A DNA stretch of 64,000 nt, taken from assembly GCF_001514215.1 (NCBI RefSeq), contig NZ_KQ948856.1:62001-126000 (forward strand), given 5' to 3'. Shown piece by piece: positions 16,405 through 25,137 of this stretch. A program made the translations under genes and the position numbers. Under the pieces are notes generated by a model. That model did no database searches and had not been told where the DNA came from. It was given only the letters and a program-made list of their open reading frames with translations. Numbering within the stretch: the first letter of the stretch is position 1; each line of letters begins with the position of its first letter. The stretch is from Streptomyces bungoensis. GTDB lineage: Bacteria; Actinomycetota; Actinomycetes; Streptomycetales; Streptomycetaceae.

Positions 16405-17013
16405 GGTCCCTCTCCTGACCGTCTCTGTTGTCGTCGGCAGCGGCGGGCGCTTGACCTCGGGGGACGAGTGCTGCGCCCGCCGCTTGACCTCAAATCTAGG
16501 ATCGCGGGGCCCGGCGGACGTCATGCCGTCGTACCGAATCGCGGGCCTCCCGGAGGATGAGCCCCGGCCCGCGGAGTACTCCCCTGGTTGGAGACGCCGT
16601 CATGACTCTCGGGGTCTTCCCGGAGGGGGCGCCCGCCGTGTCCCGCCATGTCCGGACCTGGACCCCGGGAGGACCGCGTGACTTCGGTCACTTCGGCGGG
16701 GTGCGGAGGGCGGGCGGCGCCGACCGGACGGCACGTCCCGGGCCCGGTCCCCGCGGCCGGCCGCCCGGCTCCCCGGGTCAGCGCGGCGCGGCGGCCCTGG
16801 TCATTCCCCCTGTGATCAACGTCCTTACACCGTGCCCCCGTTGATGGACCACTCGACCCAAGAGCAGTGCCCGCACTGGCATCCTGACCGCGTTTCACCT
16901 CCCGCACCCCACGCGCACAATCCGTCCGCCCGAGAGGGCGCGGCCTCTGCGCGCGGGCGGCCGTGGAAACGTAAGCTGTGCCACGTCACAGGGACCGGGC
17001 AGCGGGGATGAAC
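16405..17013. other. 609-base gap between divergent genes
   Basis: This gap separates the small membrane protein from the kinase gene. Its left end holds the paired CGCTTGACCTC repeats. In the rest I see no gene that I can support: frames open at 16557-16844 and 16521-16907 have low-complexity Gly/Pro/Arg translations and no ribosome site. Confidence 0.5.
16448..16491. promoter_or_regulatory. Direct repeat CGCTTGACCTC x2
   Basis: CGCTTGACCTC occurs at 16448-16458 and 16481-16491, with start points 33 bp apart, about three helical turns. The pair lies 44-87 bp upstream of the 58-residue membrane protein, where an activator or repressor of that gene could bind. Confidence 0.45.
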
Positions 17014-18402
17014 ATGGCGATGATGCGCCTGAGGCGCGAGGACCCGCGTGTCGTCGGCTCGTTCAGGCTTCACCGACGGCTCGGGGCGGGCGGGATGGGT
17101 GTGGTCTACCTCGGCTCCGACAAGAAGGGGCAGCGGGTCGCGCTGAAGGTGATCCGGCCGGATCTGGCGGAGGACCAGGAGTTCCGGTCGCGGTTCGCCC
17201 GCGAGGTCTCGGCGGCCCGGCGCATCCGGGGCGGGTGCACCGCCCGGCTGGTCGCGGCGGACCTGGAGGCCGAGCGGCCCTGGTTCGCGACCCAGTACGT
17301 GCCCGGGCCCTCGCTGCACGACAAGGTCGCCGACGACGGCCCGCTCGTCGCGGCCGAGGCGGCGGCGATCGGCGCGGCCCTGTCCGAGGGGCTGGTCGCC
17401 GTGCACGAGGCCGGCGTGGTCCACCGGGACCTGAAGCCGTCCAACATCCTGCTGTCCCCGAAGGGGCCGCGGATCATCGACTTCGGCATCGCCTGGGCCA
17501 CCGGAGCCTCCACCCTCACCCATGTCGGCACGGCGGTCGGCTCCCCCGGCTTCCTCGCGCCCGAGCAGGTGCGCGGCGCCGCCGTCACCCCGGCGACGGA
17601 CGTGTTCTCGCTGGGCGCCACGCTGGCCTACGCCTCGACCGGTGACTCCCCCTTCGGACAGGGCAGTTCGGAGGTGATGCTGTACCGCGTGGTGCACGAG
17701 GAGCCGCAGCTGCACGGCGTCCCCGACGCGCTCGCCCCGCTCGTCCGGGCCTGCCTCGCCAAGGACCCCGAGGACCGGCCCAGCACGCTCCAACTGTCGC
17801 TGCGGCTCAAGGAGATCGCGGCCCGCGAGGCCCAGGGCCTGACCGACGTACGCCCGCCCGCGCCGCGTGCCGCGGAGGCGGACCGGCCCACCGGACGGCT
17901 GGTCGACACCTACCCCGAGCCCCAGCGCGGCCGGCGGCGCTCCGCTCCCGGCACCCCGGTGCCGCGCGGCACCACGCCCACCCGGGGCACCACCCCGGCC
18001 CGGGGCGCGGGTGCCGTACGCGGTGGGGGCGCCTCGGCGCGCTCCGGCACGGCCCGTCCGACCCCGGTCCCGCGCGTGGCCCGCCCGCGCTCGGGCGGCG
18101 GGAGCCGGCCCGGCCCGCACAGCGGCACGAGGCGTCCGGCACCGCGTGGGACGGGTTCCGGGCTGCGCCCGGCCAACCCCCGGCTGCTGCGCCAGCGGCT
18201 GTTCGTGTTCGTGGTGGTGACGCTGCTGGTGGCGCTCGGCATCGCGCTGGCGCAGGGCTGCCAGGGCCCGGCGCGCGGACTCGGCGGCGACCTGCGGCCG
18301 GAGCGGGTGCAGCCGGCCTCCCCGCGGCCGGCCCTCACCGGCGCGCTGCTGTCACAGCGGTACGAGTCGACCATGGAGGCCGACGGCGACGCGGGGAAGT
18401 GA
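17014..18402 (+). CDS. Membrane-anchored Ser/Thr protein kinase
   Basis: A 462-residue Hanks-type kinase. The glycine loop is LGAGGMGVVYLG, the ATP-binding Lys is K45 (VALKVIRPD), the catalytic Asp is D139 (HRDLKPSN) and the magnesium-binding Asp is D156 (DFGIA); APEQ ends the activation segment. All key residues are present, so it should be active. The domain ends near residue 270. A Pro/Arg/Gly-rich linker and one membrane helix (residues 396-415, LFVFVVVTLLVALGIALAQG) follow, with about 45 residues outside. There are no PASTA repeats. The ATG at 17014 is preferred over 17008 because GGGG then sits 6 bp upstream. Single gene. Confidence 0.9.
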   Translation: MAMMRLRREDPRVVGSFRLHRRLGAGGMGVVYLGSDKKGQRVALKVIRPDLAEDQEFRSRFAREVSAARRIRGGCTARLVAADLEAERPWFATQYVPGPSLHDKVADDGPLVAAEAAAIGAALSEGLVAVHEAGVVHRDLKPSNILLSPKGPRIIDFGIAWATGASTLTHVGTAVGSPGFLAPEQVRGAAVTPATDVFSLGATLAYASTGDSPFGQGSSEVMLYRVVHEEPQLHGVPDALAPLVRACLAKDPEDRPSTLQLSLRLKEIAAREAQGLTDVRPPAPRAAEADRPTGRLVDTYPEPQRGRRRSAPGTPVPRGTTPTRGTTPARGAGAVRGGGASARSGTARPTPVPRVARPRSGGGSRPGPHSGTRRPAPRGTGSGLRPANPRLLRQRLFVFVVVTLLVALGIALAQGCQGPARGLGGDLRPERVQPASPRPALTGALLSQRYESTMEADGDAGK

Positions 18403-18430
18403 CCCCCGGCCCCGCCCCGCCCCTGGCCCC

Positions 18431-18454
18431 CGGCCCCGGCAGGCTCCGGGGCCG
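18431..18454. terminator. Bidirectional terminator-like hairpin
   Basis: CGGCCCCGG and its complement flank a 6-base loop between the convergent kinase and TrmH genes (9-bp stem). The position fits a shared terminator. Confidence 0.6.
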
Positions 18455-18461
18455 CCCGGTC

Positions 18462-19280
18462 TCAGGACCGTGGCCGGCCCGAGGCCACCGCGTAGAACGC
18501 CACCGCGGCCGCCGCGCCGACGTTCAGCGAGTCGACCCCGTGGGACATCGGGATGCGCACCCACTCGTCGGCGGCGACCAGGGCCTGGGTGGACAGGCCG
18601 TCCCCTTCGGCGCCGAGCATCAGGGCCACCCGGTCCATCGTGTGCGGGGCGGCCTCGTCCAGGGCCCTGGCCTTCTCGTCCGGCGTCAGCGCGAGCAGCG
18701 TGAAGCCGGCCTCCCGGACCGAGTCCAGCCCCTTGGGCCAGTTCTCCAGGCGGGCGTACGGCACGGCGAACACGGCGCCCATGGAGACCTTGACGCTCCG
18801 CCGGTACAGCGGGTCGGCGCAGTCGGGCGACAGCAGCACCGCGTCCATGCCGAGCGCGGCGGCCGAGCGGAAGATCGCGCCGATGTTGGTGTGGTCGTTG
18901 ACCGACTCCATGACCACCACCCGGCGGGCGGTCCGCATCAGCTCGCCGGCCGTCGGCAGCGGCTTGCGCTGCATGGAGGCGAGGGCACCGCGGTGCACGT
19001 GGTAGCCGGTGACCCGCTCGGCGAGTTCCGGGGTCACGGCGTACACCGGGGCCGGGAGCTCGTCGATGACGTCGCGCATGACGTCGATCCACTTGGCCGA
19101 GAGCAGCATGGAGCGCATCTCGTACCCGGCTTCCCTGGCCCTTCTGATGACCTTCTCGCCCTCGGCGATGAACAGGCCCTCGGCCGGCTCGCGCTTGCGG
19201 CGCAGTTCGACGTCGGTCAGTCCCGTGTAGTCGCGCAGGCGCGGGTCGTCGGGATCCTCAACGGTGATGAGATCGGCCAC
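18462..19280 (-). CDS. TrmH (SpoU)-family RNA 2'-O-methyltransferase
   Basis: A 272-residue SPOUT methyltransferase. The three knot motifs are NDHTNIGAIFRSAAALG, LMLGAEGDGLS and IPMSHGVDSLNVGAAAAVAFY, all intact. The N-terminal substrate-binding domain starts LITVEDPDDPRLRDYTGLTD and includes the RREP..GLFIAEGEKVI pattern of this subfamily. It uses S-adenosylmethionine to methylate a ribose in rRNA or tRNA; the target base cannot be told from sequence. It lies between convergent kinase and upstream cysG-type genes, on its own. Confidence 0.9.
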   Translation of the reverse strand: MADLITVEDPDDPRLRDYTGLTDVELRRKREPAEGLFIAEGEKVIRRAREAGYEMRSMLLSAKWIDVMRDVIDELPAPVYAVTPELAERVTGYHVHRGALASMQRKPLPTAGELMRTARRVVVMESVNDHTNIGAIFRSAAALGMDAVLLSPDCADPLYRRSVKVSMGAVFAVPYARLENWPKGLDSVREAGFTLLALTPDEKARALDEAAPHTMDRVALMLGAEGDGLSTQALVAADEWVRIPMSHGVDSLNVGAAAAVAFYAVASGRPRS

Positions 19281-19363
19281 AGGGTGATACTGCCTTGTCC
19301 GGGATGTGCTGCCAACGGCGGGAACGGGCTGGAACGAGTCGGGTTACCGAAGGTTACGCGAGA

Positions 19364-20596
19364 TCAGGCCACCGACTCCGGTCCGGCCTTCACGACCGCG
19401 CCGATGACGACGACCGCCGGCGGGCGCACGTCCTCGGCGCGGACCGTCTCGGCGACCGTGGCGAGGGTCGCGTCCACCCGGCGCTGCGCGGCCGTCGTGC
19501 CCTCCTGCACGAGGGCGACGGGGGTGTCGGGGGACCTGCCGTGCGCGACGAGCGTCTCGGCGATCTTCCCGATCTTGTCGATGCCCATGAGGACCACCAG
19601 GGTGCCGGTCAGCTTCGCCAGCGACGGCCAGTCCACCAGGGAGCGCTCGTCGTCGGGGGCGACATGGCCGCTGACCACGGTGAACTCGTGGGCCACGCCC
19701 CGGTGGGTGACCGGGATGCCGGCCGCGGCGGGCACGGAGATGGAACTGGAGATGCCGGGGACGACCGTGCACGGGATGCCCGCCTCGGCGAGCGCCTGGA
19801 CCTCCTCCATGCCCCGGCCGAAGACGAACGGGTCCCCGCCCTTGAGCCGGACGACCGACTTGCCCTGCTTGGCGTGCTCGATCAGCGCGTTGTTGATGGC
19901 CTCCTGGGCCATGTAGCGGCCGTAGGGGATCTTCGCCGCGTCGATGACCTCGACGTGCGGCGGGAGTTCGGCGAGCAGGTCGCGGGGGCCGAGGCGGTCG
20001 GCTATGACGACGTCGGCCTCGGCGAGCAGGCGGCGGCCGCGGACGGTGATCAGGTCCGGGTCGCCGGGGCCGCCGCCGACCAGGGCGACGCCGGGCGTGC
20101 GGGTGCGGTGGTGCGGGGCGACCAGGGTGCCGTCGCGCAGGCCCGCGACGACCGCGTCGCGGATGGCGGCGGTGTGGCGGGGGTCGCGGCCGCGCGCCTC
20201 GGCGGTCAGGACGGCCACCGTCACGCCCTCGCTGGTGCCGGTCGCCGGGGTCCAGGCCGTCGCCGCGTCGGCGTCGTCGGAGCGGACGCACCACACGCGG
20301 TGGCGCTCGGCCTCGGCGGAGGCGGCCGCGTTGGCCTCGGGGTCGCTGGTGGCGATGAGGGCGTACCAGGCGCCGGCGAGGTCGCCGTCGGCGTACGGCC
20401 GGCGCTGCCAGGTGAGCTCGCCCGCGTCCGCCATCGCCTCCACCGAGGGGGTCGCCTCGGGCGACACCAGGACGATGTCCGCGCCGGCCGCGAGGAGCGC
20501 CGGGAGGCGGCGCTGGGCGACCTGGCCGCCGCCGAGGACGACCACGCGGCGGCCGGAGAGGCGGAGGCCTACGGGGTAGGCGGGGTGTTCGGCCAT
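19364..20596 (-). CDS. cysG: Siroheme/precorrin-2 synthase: precorrin-2 dehydrogenase fused to uroporphyrinogen-III methyltransferase
   Basis: A 410-residue two-domain enzyme. Residues 1-150 form the NAD-binding precorrin-2 dehydrogenase/ferrochelatase part (GRRVVVLGGGQVAQRRLPALL). Residues 165-405 are the S-adenosylmethionine:uroporphyrinogen-III C-methyltransferase, with VALVGGGPGDPDLITVRG, KGGDPFVFGRG and PGISSSISVPAAAGIPVTHRG. It makes precorrin-2 for siroheme and cobalamin. It lies next to bluB-cobT and cobL, so a cobalamin role is likely; siroheme formation is also possible. Some Streptomyces annotations call it cobA. The transcripts are separated by a strong terminator after cobT. Confidence 0.92.
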   Translation of the reverse strand: MAEHPAYPVGLRLSGRRVVVLGGGQVAQRRLPALLAAGADIVLVSPEATPSVEAMADAGELTWQRRPYADGDLAGAWYALIATSDPEANAAASAEAERHRVWCVRSDDADAATAWTPATGTSEGVTVAVLTAEARGRDPRHTAAIRDAVVAGLRDGTLVAPHHRTRTPGVALVGGGPGDPDLITVRGRRLLAEADVVIADRLGPRDLLAELPPHVEVIDAAKIPYGRYMAQEAINNALIEHAKQGKSVVRLKGGDPFVFGRGMEEVQALAEAGIPCTVVPGISSSISVPAAAGIPVTHRGVAHEFTVVSGHVAPDDERSLVDWPSLAKLTGTLVVLMGIDKIGKIAETLVAHGRSPDTPVALVQEGTTAAQRRVDATLATVAETVRAEDVRPPAVVVIGAVVKAGPESVA

Positions 20597-20694
20597 GAGG
20601 GGCGGCTCCTCGTGCAGCTCTGCGGTGGGGGCGCGCTGCAGCTCCGGAGCGGCCCTGACGTGCGGATTTTAGCTGTGGGCAGGGCTGGGTGGCA

Positions 20695-20728
20695 GGGGTG
20701 GTCCGGTGGCTGGGCACCGGACCACCCC
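20695..20728 (-). terminator. Terminator after bluB-cobT
   Basis: Perfect 14-bp stem, GGGGTGGTCCGGTG (20695-20708) with 20715-20728, and a 6-base loop. It lies 9 bp beyond the stop of the BluB-CobT gene on the minus strand and separates it from the cysG-type gene. Confidence 0.85.
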
Positions 20729-20737
20729 GCCGGGACG

Positions 20738-23700
20738 CTACTTCTCGGTGACGCCCGCCGAGTCGAACGTCGCCACCTCGTGCATCGCCCGCGCGGTGCT
20801 CTGCACCAGCGGCAGGGCGAGCAGGGCGCCCGTGCCCTCGCCGAGCCGCAGGTCGAGGTCGACCAGCGGGCGCAGGCCGAGCTTGTTGAGCGCGGCGACG
20901 TGGCCGGGCTCGGCGCTGCGGTGCCCGGCGATGCAGGCCGCGAGGACCTCGGGGGCGATCGCGCGGGCGACGAGCGCCGCGGCGCCGGCGCTGACGCCGT
21001 CCAGGATCACGGGCGTGCGCAGCGAGGCGCCGCCGAGGAGCAGACCGACCATGGCCGCGTGCTCGAAGCCGCCGAGGGCCGCGAGGACCCCGATGGGGTC
21101 GGCCGGGTCCGGCTGGTGGAGTTCCAGCGCGCGGCGGACCACCTCGGTCTTGCGGGCCAGCGTCTCGTCGTTGATGCCGGTGCCCCGGCCGGTGACCTCG
21201 GCGGGGTCGGCGCCGGTGAAGACCGAGATCAGCGCGGCGGACGCGGTGGTGTTGGCGATGCCCATCTCGCCCGTGAGCAGCGCCTTGTTGCCGGCCGCCA
21301 CCAGGTCGCGGGCGGTCTCGATGCCCACCTCGATGGCCGCCTTGGCCTCCTCGCGGGTCATCGCGGGGCCGGCGGTCATGTCGGACGTGCCGCCGCGGAT
21401 CTTGCGGGGCAGCAGACCGGGCGTGGCCGGCAGGTCGGCGGCGACGCCGACGTCCACCACGCACACCTCGGCGCCGACCTGGCTCGCGAAGGCGTTGCAC
21501 ACCGCTCCCCCGCCGAGGAAGTTGGCCACCATCTGGGCGGTGACCTCCTGCGGCCAGGGGGTGACGCCCTGGGCGTGCACGCCGTGGTCGCCGGCGAAGA
21601 TGGCGACGGCGGCGGGCTCCGGGATCGGCGGCGGGCACTGCCGGGACAGGCCGGACAGCTGCGCGGAGATGATCTCCAGCATGCCGAGCGCGCCGGCGGG
21701 CTTGGTCATGCGCTTCTGCCGCTCCCAGGCCTCGCCGAGTGCCTTGGCGTCCAGCGGGCGGATCTGTGCGACGGTCTCGGCAAGCAGGTCGTGGGGTTCC
21801 TCTCCGGGCAGGGCGCGGCGGCCGTACGTCTCCTCGTGCACCACCCAGGACAGCGGGCGCCGCTTGGACCAGCCGGCCTGCATCAGCTCGGGCTCGTCCG
21901 GGAACTCGTCGACGTACCCGACGCACAGGTAGGCGATGACCTCCAGGTGCTCGGGCAGGCCGAGGGCGCGGACCATCTCACGCTCGTCGAAGAAGCTGAC
22001 CCAGCCGACGCCGAGTCCCTCGGCGCGGGCGGCGAGCCAGAGGTTCTCCACGGCGAGCGCGGCGGAGTACGGCGCCATCTGCGGCTGGGTGTGCCGGCCG
22101 AGGGTGTGGCGGCCGCCGCGGGTGGGGTCGGCGGTGACGACGATGTTCACCGGGGTGTCGAGGATGGCCTCGATCTTCAGTTCCTTGAACTGCTTGGCCC
22201 GGCCCTTGGGCAGCGACTTGGCGTACGCCTCGCGCTGCCGCATCGCCAGTTCGTGCATCGCGCGCCGGGTGTCGGCGGAGCGGATGACGACGAAGTCCCA
22301 GGGCTGCGAGTGGCCGACGGACGGCGCGGTGTGGGCCGCCTCCAGGACACGGAGCAGCACCTCGTGGGGGATGGGGTCGGCGCGGAAGCCGTTGCGGATG
22401 TCCCGGCGCTCGCGCATCACCTTCAGCACGGCCTCGCGCTCGGCGTCGTCGTACGGCGGCGCGGCCGGTCCGGCGGACTGTCGTACCTCTTCCACGGCGG
22501 CCGTGCTCTCCTCCTGGTCGGCGGCCCTGGTCTCCAGGTCCTCCGCCTGCTGTACGACGTCGGGCGCGTCCTGGGTGTCCACCAGGGCGGCGGGCTCGGC
22601 CTCGCCCCGCGGGGCGGGCACCGTGACCGCCGGCTCCTGCGCGGGCATCACGAGCGGGTGCGCCGGGGTCGGGGCCAGGTGCGGCGTGGTCGGCACCTGC
22701 CCGTCGACGGGCACGAACTGCCCGAGCGGCTGCTCGGGGACGACGGGACCCGGCTGCTCGGGGACGGCCTGGACGGCCGGATCGGCGGGAGCGGGCGGCT
22801 CCGGCACGGGCTGCTCGGCGGCCGGCGCGGGTGTCCCGGCGTCCGCGGCGGGCGCGGCGGGGAAGGGCTCCGGGACCGGCGCGGCGGCGGGTACGGCCTG
22901 GCCGGGAGTGTCCGGTGCCTGGGGCTGCGCGTGCTGCTCCGGGTCGGAGGCCACGCCCTGCGGCGCGGGGACTCCGGCGATCTGCGGGCCCTGGGCCTGC
23001 GGGACGGCCGGCTCGGGCGCGGCGATGGCATCGTCCGGGATGTTCCCCGGGGCGTCGACGGCGACCGGAGTCACGTCGGCCGGGGTCATGTGCTCCGCGG
23101 CGTCCGGAACGGGGGCGTCGCCCTCTGCCGCCGGGGCTGCGGCCTGCGGGGCCTCCGGAGCGGGGGCCGGGGGGCCGCCCAGGGCCGGGTCCACGGCGCC
23201 CGGGGCCTCCGGGACGTCCAGGGCAGAAGCCGCTGGACCGGCCTCGACCGGGGCAGGGGCGTCCGGGACACCCGGGGCGGGCGCCGGGACGGCCTCCATC
23301 GGCGCGACCTCGGCAGGCGGTGCGTCGGCATGCGGGGCATCGGTGGCGTCGTTGGCAGCGGCGGCGTCCGAGGCGGGGGCCGGGGAATCGGCCTCGGCCG
23401 GGACGACGCCGTCCGCCGCCGCGACGGACGCGGCGGCCAGGGAAGCGCCCTCGACCGGAGCAACGGCGTCCGTAGCCTCCGGAGCGGCGGCCACGGCCAG
23501 GGACCCACCCTCGGCCAGGACGGCGTCCTCGACCGGAACCACGGCGTCCGTAGCCTCCGGGGCGGGGACAGGAGCGCCGTCCACGGCCACGGCGTCCGCG
23601 CCGGGCGCCTGCTCCAGCATCTCAGCGACGGGAACGCCCGCTCGGGTGTCGTCGGCGGACGTGGGGGCGACGGGCTGGGGGGCCTGCGCGAAGTCGGCGA

Positions 23701-24790
23701 AGTCAGGGGTCTGCGCCGGGACCGGAGCGGGACCGGCGGCGGGGGTGCCCTGCGGGGCGGCGTCCGCGGGCAGGTCGGCGGTGTCCGGGAGGGAGGCGGC
23801 CGTCGCGGGCGCCCCGACCTCGGCCGCCTCGGCTTCGGCTGCCTCGGGCTCGGCTGCCACGGCACCGGCGGCCTCCGCCGGCCCCTGGCCCTCGCCCGCG
23901 CCGGACTGCGCGCCGACCGGTTCGGCAGCGGTGCCGGACACCTCGGCCTCCGCGTCCTGAGCCGCCACGGCCCCGGCCGCGGTGTCGTCACCCGTGGGGG
24001 CCTGGACCTGGGCGGGCTCGGAGAAGCCGCCGTCAGCGGCCCCCTGGGCCTCGGCGACCTGCTCCGCCGGGGTGCCGTACACCCCGTCGTGCCCGTGCGC
24101 CGGCTGGACCCCGTCATGACCGTGCACGACACCCGCCTGGGCGGTCAGCCGGGCCACCGCCGCCTGGGCGGCGCCGGGCGCGCCGGCGGGCGGACCAACC
24201 GTTTCCGCAGCCGGGACCTCCGGAGCGGCCTGGGCCACGGCCGCGGGAGCGGCGCCCCAGGGAGCCGCGCTCTGCGGGGCCGCCTCGCGCAGCGCCTGGA
24301 CGTCGAGGTACTCCGGCGCGGCGGCGGGAGCCGCCGGCTGCCGTACCGGCGCTCCGGCGGGACCGCGGTCGGCGAGGGAGCGGACCGGGCTGGCGGAGGT
24401 GTCCGGGATCGGCGGGCCGAGGTGCAGCGGCCGGCGCGGGGGCTGCGGGGCGCCCGCCTGGTCGTGGGGCGCCGAGAGGACGGTCGGCGACGCCGCGGAC
24501 GCCGGCGCCGGGTTCGGCAGCCGTACGCCGCTGAGGTCGACCGAACCGCTGTCCCGGCCGGCCGTCTCGTGCGGGCCGGGCTCGTGGACGGCCTCGACGA
24601 CCGGTTCGGGAGCCGGGGGCGGCACTTCGTTGCCCCACGCGCCCTGGGCACCCGGCAGCAGCAGGTCTTCGTCCTCGGCGGGTGCCTCGGAGAGGTAGGT
24701 GTACGCGCCGTGCGCGGGAACGCCCGGCTGCTCCACCATGCCTGCGCTCTCCGGCAGCCCCTCGCCCGGGACCTGGCCGGTGTCCGTCAT
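20738..24790 (-). CDS. cobT: BluB-CobT fusion with a 780-residue disordered N-terminus
   Basis: A 1350-residue protein with three parts. Residues 1-780 are an Ala/Pro/Glu/Val-rich, low-complexity, probably disordered region. Residues about 780-995 are a BluB nitroreductase-like domain (RRDIRNGFRADPIP, PSVGHSQPWDFVVIRS, GWVSFFDEREMVRALGLP), which makes 5,6-dimethylbenzimidazole from FMN. Residues about 1000-1350 are CobT (TKPAGALG, GDHGVHAQGVTPWP, GEGTGALLALPLVQS with the catalytic Glu), which attaches the base to ribose-phosphate. The fusion puts two consecutive steps of the cobalamin lower ligand in one chain. The start ATG has GAGGGG 5 bp upstream. The long tail is the odd part; the codon pattern looks coding throughout. 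Confidence 0.92.
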   Translation of the reverse strand: MTDTGQVPGEGLPESAGMVEQPGVPAHGAYTYLSEAPAEDEDLLLPGAQGAWGNEVPPPAPEPVVEAVHEPGPHETAGRDSGSVDLSGVRLPNPAPASAASPTVLSAPHDQAGAPQPPRRPLHLGPPIPDTSASPVRSLADRGPAGAPVRQPAAPAAAPEYLDVQALREAAPQSAAPWGAAPAAVAQAAPEVPAAETVGPPAGAPGAAQAAVARLTAQAGVVHGHDGVQPAHGHDGVYGTPAEQVAEAQGAADGGFSEPAQVQAPTGDDTAAGAVAAQDAEAEVSGTAAEPVGAQSGAGEGQGPAEAAGAVAAEPEAAEAEAAEVGAPATAASLPDTADLPADAAPQGTPAAGPAPVPAQTPDFADFAQAPQPVAPTSADDTRAGVPVAEMLEQAPGADAVAVDGAPVPAPEATDAVVPVEDAVLAEGGSLAVAAAPEATDAVAPVEGASLAAASVAAADGVVPAEADSPAPASDAAAANDATDAPHADAPPAEVAPMEAVPAPAPGVPDAPAPVEAGPAASALDVPEAPGAVDPALGGPPAPAPEAPQAAAPAAEGDAPVPDAAEHMTPADVTPVAVDAPGNIPDDAIAAPEPAVPQAQGPQIAGVPAPQGVASDPEQHAQPQAPDTPGQAVPAAAPVPEPFPAAPAADAGTPAPAAEQPVPEPPAPADPAVQAVPEQPGPVVPEQPLGQFVPVDGQVPTTPHLAPTPAHPLVMPAQEPAVTVPAPRGEAEPAALVDTQDAPDVVQQAEDLETRAADQEESTAAVEEVRQSAGPAAPPYDDAEREAVLKVMRERRDIRNGFRADPIPHEVLLRVLEAAHTAPSVGHSQPWDFVVIRSADTRRAMHELAMRQREAYAKSLPKGRAKQFKELKIEAILDTPVNIVVTADPTRGGRHTLGRHTQPQMAPYSAALAVENLWLAARAEGLGVGWVSFFDEREMVRALGLPEHLEVIAYLCVGYVDEFPDEPELMQAGWSKRRPLSWVVHEETYGRRALPGEEPHDLLAETVAQIRPLDAKALGEAWERQKRMTKPAGALGMLEIISAQLSGLSRQCPPPIPEPAAVAIFAGDHGVHAQGVTPWPQEVTAQMVANFLGGGAVCNAFASQVGAEVCVVDVGVAADLPATPGLLPRKIRGGTSDMTAGPAMTREEAKAAIEVGIETARDLVAAGNKALLTGEMGIANTTASAALISVFTGADPAEVTGRGTGINDETLARKTEVVRRALELHQPDPADPIGVLAALGGFEHAAMVGLLLGGASLRTPVILDGVSAGAAALVARAIAPEVLAACIAGHRSAEPGHVAALNKLGLRPLVDLDLRLGEGTGALLALPLVQSTARAMHEVATFDSAGVTEK

Positions 24791-25137
24791 GCGTACCCCT
24801 CGCCCATCGGTTAGTGCTTCTCTACGACCAGCTCACCCGGAACGGCGCACCGACCGCCCCGTAGTGAAGAACGAGCGTGCGTGCCCAGCGGCACGAACGA
24901 CGCGCCCACAAAAGACGACAAAGCCATTCGGTGGCATTGTCCCGGGCGTTCCGCCGTCGCGACAGCGTGATCCGCGACAGCCCGCTGTGGACTGCGCCAC
25001 GTTGCGCGTCCTCGGGTTCCGCCGTACCACACCCATCCCAAAACGGGCGCGTTTTCCGGACATTGGCGAACGAAGTTCCGGGCCACCGGTGCGGTACAAC
25101 GATCGGCCAGCCTACCGCGCGCGGTACGACAAGCGGA
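24791..25137. other. Gene-free stretch upstream of bluB-cobT
   Basis: 347 bases between cobL (stop) and bluB-cobT (start). No convincing gene, tRNA or hairpin seen. I looked for a cobalamin riboswitch (B12-box consensus) on the minus strand and did not find one. The promoter of bluB-cobT must lie here. Confidence 0.5.

Noticed and set aside
16557..16844. Possible 95-codon gene between the small membrane protein and the kinase
   Set aside because: No ribosome site, low-complexity Gly/Pro/Arg translation, and no recognisable domain.
19295..24814. Giant open frame of 1839 codons on the plus strand opposite bluB-cobT
   Set aside because: It is the mirror frame of a GC-rich Ala/Pro-coding gene; it has no domain, and the minus-strand frame contains clear BluB and CobT motifs.
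24791..25137. Cobalamin riboswitch upstream of bluB-cobT
   Set aside because: No B12-box-like sequence was found in the gap; only a plain leader with a good ribosome site.
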